From: Spirogloea muscicola
Taxonomy: Eukaryota > Streptophyta > Zygnematophyceae > Spirogloeales > Spirogloeaceae
Reading direction: 5' to 3'
Assembly: GCA_009602725.1 (NCBI GenBank)
Contig: WELB01000383.1
Coordinates: 1-52,054, forward strand
Length of the DNA stretch: 52,054 bases
Shown here: piece after piece, positions 42,661 to 52,054 of the stretch
How the letters are laid out: each line of letters opens with the position of its first letter
Numbering within the stretch: the first letter of the stretch is position 1
The notes under the pieces: generated by a model
Told to the model about the DNA's origin: nothing
Seen by the model: only the letters and a program-made list of their open reading frames with translations
The model's database searches: none
Program-made: the position numbers and the translations under genes

Positions 42661-43705
42661 TGTAACGTCCCCTGTTTGCAAGAACCACATGGTACTGGTA
42701 AGCGGCTTCACACTGTCATGCCCGGGCGCAAAGCGTCGTTGTCGTCGGCTAGAGGGCAGTCGCGCGGGCCGGCGAGCCGGACGCGAAGTGTCTACACCTA
42801 CTGCCTTGACCACCCTTTACGAAGTTGGGCCTTGCTCAGGTCGGACGGCGGAGAGATGCTATCTCTCCGCAAGTTCCCCGTTGGAGAGCAACCTAGCGCG
42901 GCCGCCGCTGCAGCCGCCGGCAAGGGTTCGGAGGGTTCGGCCCGTGTCCCGAATAGGCCAGCGCTCCAGGTCAGGGTGGCCAGGGGGCCGAAGCGGGCGG
43001 TGAGAGATCCCCGGGCGCAGGTGACCACGCAGCGGCGCTGGAGGCGCACGCGAGTGTGAGGGAGGAGAGGTGTTACTTGTTGCGTGGTGACGCTCATTGC
43101 TGCAGCCTTTGCATGCCTGTTGACCTGGTAGTGATGCCATGCAGGGCAGGCTGCTGCTAGTCAGGCAGAGTCCTGGTCTGTAGGTGGAGTTCCAGGAGTG
43201 GACGACAACGCATAGTGGGCGCTATACGGGCAGGCACGACAACGCGCGGCTTCACGCGCGCCACACGCCAGTCACGCGCTTCACGGGCCAGTCACGCGCG
43301 GCACGCGCCAGGCACGCGCGGCACGCGCCAGTCCCCAGTCCCCATGCGTCAGGCTCGCGCCACGCAAGCCCGCACCTTGCGCGTTACACGCCAGTCGTAT
43401 CCTCATTGTGCGGTCCGCTCCTCCCGGGGCCGGACCTTAAGGCTACCCTCGTCACACCCTCGGGGCAGGGGTGGCAGGTGGAACGCTGTAAGTAGTGGGC
43501 CGAGGCCAGACTCTTCAGTCAGGCCAGTGACCTCAGAGAGAGGCACAGCCCTGCTTGCCTGCTGCCGCAGCCGCCGCCCCAGCCCTGCTGCTGTCGTCTG
43601 CTACCCGGCCTATTGCCGCAGCTCCTCGCTGCGGGCATCGCCGGCTCTCCGTAAGGGCCATGGTTGATGCGCGCCATCCGGGGATAGCTACTAGACCAGA
43701 CCCTC
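42661..43705 (+). mobile_element. family III-like LTR with unusual U3, 3' end cut
   Basis: It starts TGTAACGTCCCCTG. U3 has a perfect hairpin at 42849-42869 and a ~20-bp tandem repeat of CACGCGCCAGTCACGCG type at 43250-43345. From about 43395 it follows family III (CTCGTCACACCCTCGGGG, then CAGCCCTGCT). It is cut at 43706 by the LTR of element G. Confidence 0.55.
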
Positions 43706-44242
43706 TGTAATGAAACAGCTGTCTGGTTAAGCCACATGGCTCTGTTGGCATTACATGACCGACTATTTGGGCCAGGTGACCCGCCAGCTGGCTGGCCAGG
43801 AAGTGGCTCGCCCGGGTGCGGGCCCCGCCCGTCCCGAATTACCCTTCGCCGAGGTTCGCCCTTTCAAGGGAGGATCTTTGGGCCCACCGCAAGGTGGGCC
43901 TTGGGGCGACCCGCTCACACCCCTGGAGGGGGGGTGGCACGGGAAAGCACTAAGGAGCCTCAGGGGCAGAGGCTCATCAATCAGTTCGAGCCCGGGAAGC
44001 CTTGGAGCAGCCTTGCCGCTGCTCGCCGCCCCAGCCGCCGCCGCACTGCGCTGCGGGGCCTGCTGCGCCGGCCTGCGCCCAGGAGATGGAGTCGCCGTCA
44101 AGGCGGCGCCACAGGGCCTGTCTTCTGCTGCGCTATGCGCTAGTGCTTCCTTGTGTAGTGGGTTGGCCCCTAGACCCCCTATGCTCGAATACAATAAGGA
44201 CTCTCTCCCTCTAACTGCGTGTTCAGGGCGAGAGTCACTACA
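43706..44242 (+). mobile_element. 5' LTR of element G, family II
   Basis: 537 bp, TGTAATGAAAC ... GAGTCACTACA, followed by a primer-binding site. It is very close to the solo LTR at 7573. Confidence 0.92.
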
Positions 44243-44244
44243 AT

Positions 44245-44256
44245 TGGTATCAGAGG
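44245..44256 (+). promoter_or_regulatory. primer-binding site, element G
   Basis: TGGTATCAGAGG, two bases after the LTR end. Complementary to initiator tRNA-Met. Confidence 0.92.
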
Positions 44257-44735
44257 TGGCCTTGCATCCATCGTGCTTGTGACTTCTTGTGCTCGCTGAT
44301 GATGCAAGGATCTCCTTGATATTCTGGCCTGACTTGTTCTGTCAAAGTTGAAGTGCTTGCCAGACGTTGGTCCGTGCGACGGCTCCGCGGACGCGCCTGG
44401 TGCAGAGGCATCATTACGCAGAGCCGGCAACGACCAACGCTAGATTGCGGACTGATCCTCCAGGACCACTTGCTGTGTTCGCTCCTCTTGAGGTGAAGCT
44501 TGGGCTTGCAGCTTTGTGTGGTGAGATCAGTCGTGTGCCCAGCGTTGCTCGCGAGCATCGGTCTTGGTCACATCGCGGCAGTCTCTGCCTGCCTGCTGAT
44601 TGAGGAGTGGATTGGTGCGCTGCCTTGCTTGCTCGCTCGCTGCTGCAGCAGTCTTGCGATGTCTTGTATTGCAGTATGGAGGGTGTAGTCTGCTGACTGT
44701 TGGAGCTGAATTGATCCTTCAGTCCCTCAGACAGA

Positions 44736-45482
44736 ATGACTTCACCTACCTCCAGCGCAAGATCCAGCCGTCCTCGGACGGCAGCGCGGTCGGCTGTGGA
44801 TGCAGCGGCTGCAGAGCGGTCAGCTGTGGATGCAGCGGCTGCTGGGTGGTCGGCTGTGGATGCAGCGACTGCCGCTGAGCGGTCGGCTGTGGATGCAGTG
44901 ACTGCCGCTGAGCGGTCGGCTGTGGATGCAGCGGCTGCAGAGCGGTCAGCTGTGGATGCAGGGGCTGCTGGGTGGTTGGCTGTGGATGCAGCGACTGCCG
45001 CGGAGCGGTCGGCTGTGGATGCAGCGGCCGCAGAGCGGTCAGCTGTGGATGCAGCGGCTGCAGAGCGGTCAGGTGTGGATGCAGCGGCTGCTGGGTGGTC
45101 GGCTGTGTGGTCGGCTGTGGATGCAGCGACTGCCGCAGAGCGGTCGGCTGTGGATGCAGCGGCTGCAGCGCGGTCGGCTGTGGATGCAGCGGCTGCAGGG
45201 CGGTCGGCTGTGGATGCAGCGGCTGCAGGGCGGTCGGCTGTGGATGCAGCGGCTGCAGCGCGGTCGGCTGTGGATGCAGCGACTGCGGCAGGGCCAGATG
45301 CTGCGAATGCAGTGGCTGCTGCGGGGCAAGCCCTTGAGGGGCACGCCGAGCTGGGAGCCGAAGGCCTGGAGGGCTTGTCGGCTGGGGAGGTGCAAAGCAT
45401 GGCACTCCTTACTGAGCAGCTGCCGGCAGCTAAGGCTGGCCTGGACCCGTTCCTTTCGTGCCTACCTCGAGGGGTCGCATGA
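44736..45482 (+). pseudogene. element G gag N-terminal region built on a decapeptide repeat
   Basis: The ATG at 44736 (MTSPTSS) corresponds to the gag start of element A. It then has 16 near-identical repeats of SAVDAAAAER or SAVDAATAAER plus one short remnant, then AANAVAAAGQALEGH, ELGAEGLEGLSAGEVQSMAL and a stop near 45480. The line after the repeats is shared with A, which has a different short repeat at the same place. Downstream gag is broken and ends near 45860. An Ala-rich, probably helical low-complexity domain is expected. Confidence 0.75.
44786..45291 (+). repeat. 30/33-bp coding minisatellite
   Basis: Units begin GCGGTCGGCTGTGGATGCAG. There are 11 units of 30 bp, 5 of 33 bp and one 12-bp remnant (about 45102-45113), summing to the span. 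Unit types recur in order (…AGA, …TGG, 33-mer), so blocks have duplicated as groups. All lengths are multiples of three. Confidence 0.92.
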
Positions 45483-45867
45483 GGAACAGCGTGCCCACCT
45501 CGTCCGGCTGCGGGCCGGAGAGCGGCATGTGCACGGGGTCGATGCTGCGGTGCATTTGATGCGCCAGAGCAGTGGCAACCTGTCGCATGGACTTACGAGG
45601 GCCCACTCATCTCGGCAACACTCCTTGGAGGCAGCTGCTGTGCTGGACCCGTCCTCCCACGCCCTACTGGGGGCATTGTGGGGGAAGGTGCAAAGCTTGC
45701 ACGACCGGCTTCGGGCCTGCAAGAGGCGTTTGCAAGGGGTCGGGGCTGAGGTGCATTTGATGCGCCAAAGCTGGTCGGGGAATCCTGCGCATGGACTTGC
45801 CAGGGCCGCCCAATGTCAGCCATACTCCGGTCAATTTGACCAGAGTGGGAGGAGTTGTGGTGAAGTT

Positions 45868-45967
45868 CTTTTCCGGCATCTCTTTCTATTTTGGCTTTGG
45901 ATATTGTCGATTCTTTTTGGGCTGGCTGTGCCAGCTCTTCTCTTCTGAGGGCGAGCACTTTTTTCTG
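45868..45967 (+). mobile_element. LINE 3' tail
   Basis: Plus-strand match to the LINE 3' UTR: GGATATTGTCGATTC, then GGGCTGGC-TGT-GCCAGC hairpin, ending GCGAGCACTTTTTTCT. It lies exactly between gag of element G and the integrase fragment H. No ORF is attached. Confidence 0.75.
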
Positions 45968-46290
45968 TCTGGGGATGGAAAGCCGTGGACATGGATTGCT
46001 GGGTGCCCATCAGCCTGCACACTTCCTTTCCAGAAGTGCCCCGTAAAGCGAGGGTCGCGGTCAGACACGATCTGCTCGCGGATTCCGTGCAGTCTCCATA
46101 CTCGGTCCACGAATATATTAGCAAATTCTTTGGCTGACACCTTTGGTCGTAGGCACAAAGTGCGCCATTTTACTCAGACGATCCACAAATACGACAATGG
46201 CGTCTTAGCCATTCCGCGTCATCGGCAACTGGGTGCTAAAATCCACACTCAAATCAGACCTTCGTTTGTTTCAAATAACTTATTTTTTTC
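45968..46290 (-). pseudogene. element H: integrase core fragment, family I-type
   Basis: Minus strand from about 46245: STQLP, then [18 protein letters not shown], then AKEFANIFVDRVWRLHGI, QIVSDRDPRFTGHFW, and it ends in FHPQT at the LINE tail. It closely follows element D (30810-31090). There is one frameshift after GHFWK and one near 46175. Confidence 0.8.
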
Positions 46291-46299
46291 CTTGTAGGA

Positions 46300-46802
46300 G
46301 ATGACGTTGCCCTCCTCGCAAATGTCCAGGGGCATGGGGTGCCTCGACCTCCTCCAGCGGCTGTGCTCGAAACGCAGCACTTGTAAGCCTTGGCTAGGCT
46401 TTAACGTGCTATGCGCGCTTTGAGCGAAGCCCCTGATTCCCGGACGGGGCTCCGTCTCCCCATATATGTTTGTCGCAATTGTGTGTGTTCATTCATGAAC
46501 ATGTTGTTCTATTTACAGTTGTGCTTTTGCCCTGTCACCTTATCCCCTTTCAGCCAAGGGCATCGCCTAGTGTGGCCCCACTGCATCGTGTGGCTCGTTA
46601 AAATGTATCGTGCCTGGACGGTCTCTGCCTCGGCTTGCCTTAAGTTGCAGATCATGGGCACCCCCTTCCAGTGGCTCGCACGACGAGCGACAGCCCGACG
46701 GAAGGGCCAGCCAGATGACAATTTCGTGGCTTACTCGTTCCTTTACTTCGCCCCGGCAGATTCCGTCAATACCTGACATGTACGTGGTGCCGTGAGAAGT
46801 AC
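46300..46802. other. unassigned sequence left of the last LTR
   Basis: There is an exon-like stretch at 46298-46382 (after TTTTTTTCCTTGTAG, before GTAAGC), open on both strands, but no protein family is recognised. The rest shows nothing. Confidence 0.35.
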
Positions 46803-47246
46803 TGTAGAGAACCTCGCCCTACACACGCAATTAGGGTGAGTCGTCCTTCTTGTATTCGGCTGTAGGGGGTTTAGGGACCAACCCATTACACGAGTAAAGC
46901 ACAGCGCATAGGCTCAGCGGAAGACAGGCCCTGTGGCGCCGCCATCCGGCGGCGACTCCACCTTCTGGGCGCGAGCCGGCGGCTGTCCCCCAAGGGACGC
47001 AGCCGCGGAGTCCCCGCAGCAAGCCCTGCAGCAGGCTGCGGCGGCGGCTGCGGCGGCAGCAGCAGCAAGGCTGCTACTAGGCTTCACCGGTCCGAACTGC
47101 TGTCGGGTCTCAGCCCAAGGCTCGTACTGCTTCCCCCGTGCCACTCCTCCTCCAGGGGTGTGAGCGGGTCGCCCCATAGCCTGCCTTGCGGCGGGCCAAA
47201 GGTCCTCCCTTGAACGGGTGGCTTAGCCAAACGGCTGGTCGTTACA
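46803..47246 (-). mobile_element. family II solo LTR, outermost TE on the right
   Basis: 444 bp, reverse complement of family II, with flanks AGTAC (46798-46802) and AGTAT (47247-47251), a duplication with one change. The GC-rich U3 middle is shortened. It marks the right border of recognisable transposon DNA. Confidence 0.85.
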
Positions 47247-49060
47247 AGTATGCCGTCCAAGGTATGAGCGGCCCATCTATACTAGCTGCAATGATTACTG
47301 AGAGGCTAGGCCATGCAGCCACTTTGATTGCCAAGTGTTCTACACTCGTGTATTGCGGGAACTTTCCTTCCCTTGTCCAGTCTGTTTGGGCTGGCCTGGC
47401 ACAGCAACCACCTCCCTACTATAAAAGCTTCTTCCTCTTCCCACCGCTAGTGAAGCGACGTTTATATGCAAACGACATTCATCTATTGACAACCGCTACA
47501 GCCCTCAAAGACGCTGTTCTGTAGTTGCAACAATGAGTCACCATATCGACGCCAGTATGCTGTTGTGCGAAAGCCGTGCTGACAATCCATGCTCCATGCA
47601 TGGGGCGGCTGACAGAGCAAGTTTTATATCTTATACTCCTTGGAGTCCACAATATTGATAGCTGTTGCAAGGACTATAACATACACCGGACGACCGAATG
47701 ATCCACCAACACCTCACATCCATTTGCCTGACGTTTGGAGGGGCAACTGTGCCAAGAAAAATGACACTGCTAGTAGAGGGCGGTGCCAAGAGCATGCCAT
47801 TGTATTCAGGATATCGTCAAATGTATGTTTTCCGCTTCAAGGATTATGCAAGCCTAGAAAGCACGCACGTCAGTAAGCGCGTGCTTGCCTCCGCCATCAG
47901 TGACCATGCAGGAGGGATCAAACCGATGGAGCGATGGCCTAGGCCGAAGGAGAACGAGGGTCCGTGATCGTGATAATATTCCAATGTTTTGCAATGGCAC
48001 GTAGCTCGCGAGTTGCATGTTGCAACACCTGTATCAGGAAACATGCTACTCGTTGCCTCGTAAGTCTGCATGACGTGATATACATCCATAACATGATCCA
48101 TGGCAGTTATGGGGGCTCATCATCTGCTTCTGTGCATCAGTTATTGCTTATTACTCACTCGAAGCACGGCACTCGAGCAGTTCAAATGAGTTCAAATGAG
48201 GGCTATCAATTGGGTCGAAATTCATGTTCACCCAGTGTCCACGATTCATCAGTGTGCATGCCCTTAATCTGGGGTTGTCTTCGTCGCAGAAATTGTTGCA
48301 ACGCCATTCCCACAAGCACACTGAGCAAAATGCATGGGAAGACACGCACAATATCTCAAAACTTGGATCTATTGGTATCCAAATCGTCAGTTGAACGTGG
48401 TAGTATGGTAGTCAACGGGCCGGAATGGGTGATCATCCCGGCCGTCCTGATGGGCCGAGAGAGCTTCCCTAAAGATAGCACATCGGGCTATTTTCCCAGG
48501 GATCTATGGGGCTGTGTGCGGGCAGGCGGAGCCGTGTGCTCGCCGGCTCTATGTTCGGCCAGGCGTAGCTTCGTGCTCCGCTGATATTTGTGTTGCCAAA
48601 CTAATTTGTGCGTTACCATGAGCGAATTTGCATCTATACAGCCGAGACAAGGGCGGTCTGCTGGTCCTCTGGATACGAGCAATCGTGAGGTCCATTCACT
48701 GTTTGCTTGATGTTATGTTGTAAAGTCGGTGATAGATGCATCCGCATGCCAATGCCGATGTATATACAGTGCTGATTCTATCATGCCAAGAAATAATTGT
48801 TTGCCATTGTACATGTTTAAAGTCCCAGAAAAGGATGAGCTGTGTACTGGCCTGTCACGAGTTCACCCGTGAGGGTGAACACACAGGAGTCATAAGGTAT
48901 CAACGAATGTGTGGGTGGCGAAGACAAGAACCTCCAATGCGGAGTAAGTACTCTATGTACAGACTAATTCGTGCGCATGCACCTATCAGGTCCCACAACC
49001 ATTTGCTTCCAGTGAGCTGGCACTTGGTCATATAAAACATACAAATGTACAGACATATTT
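47247..49060. other. intergenic DNA, no gene recognised
   Basis: Less GC-rich than the nest. Near 47380-47440 a segment TTGTCCAGTCTG, then GGGCTGGC faintly resembles the LINE 3' tail. A 206-codon frame at 47964-48584 has no recognisable motif. The 3' UTR of the PHAF1-like gene should occupy the right end. Confidence 0.5.
48861..48880. repeat. perfect 8-bp inverted repeat with 4-nt loop
   Basis: GTTCACCC, loop GTGA, GGGTGAAC. It lies about 190 bases downstream of the PHAF1-like stop codon, possibly in its 3' UTR or terminator region. Confidence 0.65.
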
Positions 49061-49067
49061 CCACTGG

Positions 49068-52054
<2,987 letters not shown>

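Noticed and set aside
42427-43059. A 210-codon frame as a host gene
   Set aside because: It crosses the LTR start at 42661, has biased Arg/Ala composition from GC-rich sequence and no recognisable domain.
44786-45291. CRISPR-like array
   Set aside because: Units are contiguous without unique spacers and code for protein in a eukaryotic retroelement.
44926-45948. A 340-codon plus-strand frame of Met/Gln/Arg/Leu repeats and a 328-codon minus-strand frame (44414-45400) of Ala/Ser repeats
   Set aside because: Both are shadow frames of the gag minisatellite; the unit simply lacks stops in every frame.
46298-46382. A host-gene exon (good acceptor, donor GTAAGC)
   Set aside because: Open on both strands, no family match, and no partner exon could be found; it stays unassigned.
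47964-48584. A 206-codon plus-strand frame as a gene
   Set aside because: Cys/Ser-rich without motif, no neighbouring exons, composition like the non-coding DNA around it.

Overview
Nuclear DNA of a photosynthetic eukaryote, most likely a green alga or early streptophyte. The base composition is GC-rich. The two host genes have many short introns (about 90-270 bp), and their proteins match plant-type families (ALDH12-class P5C dehydrogenase; PHAF1/UPF0183). The retrotransposons prime with the plant-type initiator-Met tRNA site TGGTATCAGAGG. I cannot name the species.

Layout. Positions 1-2929 (+) hold the last eleven exons of a delta-1-pyrroline-5-carboxylate dehydrogenase gene. Positions 49068-52054 (-) hold the last thirteen exons of a PHAF1-like autophagy gene. 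Both genes run off the window edges and converge tail to tail. About 42 kb between them (roughly 5.0-47.2 kb) is a nest of retrotransposons. It is flanked by about 1.7-2 kb on each side in which I recognise nothing.

The nest is mostly Ty3/gypsy chromoviruses (gag, protease, RT, RNase H, integrase, chromodomain) with at least four LTR families, named here I-IV. Family I starts TGTAACGTCCCCGCCG, is about 890-905 bp, and is carried by elements C and D. Family II starts TGTAATGAA, is about 540-575 bp, and is carried by A, B and G. Family III is about 690-850 bp with repeat-rich U3. Family IV is about 630 bp and carried by F. Element A (32822-39415, +) is the best preserved. Element B (8673-18539, -) is cut by at least five later insertions. 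D (26411-32821, +) is long but heavily decayed. C, E, F, G, H and J are pieces. Many solo LTRs still show matching 5-bp target-site duplications, so the order of insertion can be read. A 5'-truncated non-LTR (LINE) family appears at least twice with 7-bp target duplications and a conserved 3'-terminal hairpin.

Points that stand out: a 163-bp fragment of mitochondrial nad2 inside the integrase of element A; a stem-loop in U5 that is kept by paired base changes across all four LTR families; a 30/33-bp minisatellite in the gag of element G that is open in every frame; a three-deep nest of LTRs with clean duplications; and a GC-AG intron in the P5CDH gene. No retrotransposon gene set looks autonomous: every gag-pol has stops, frameshifts or lost catalytic residues. 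One 370-codon integrase-chromodomain frame remains open.
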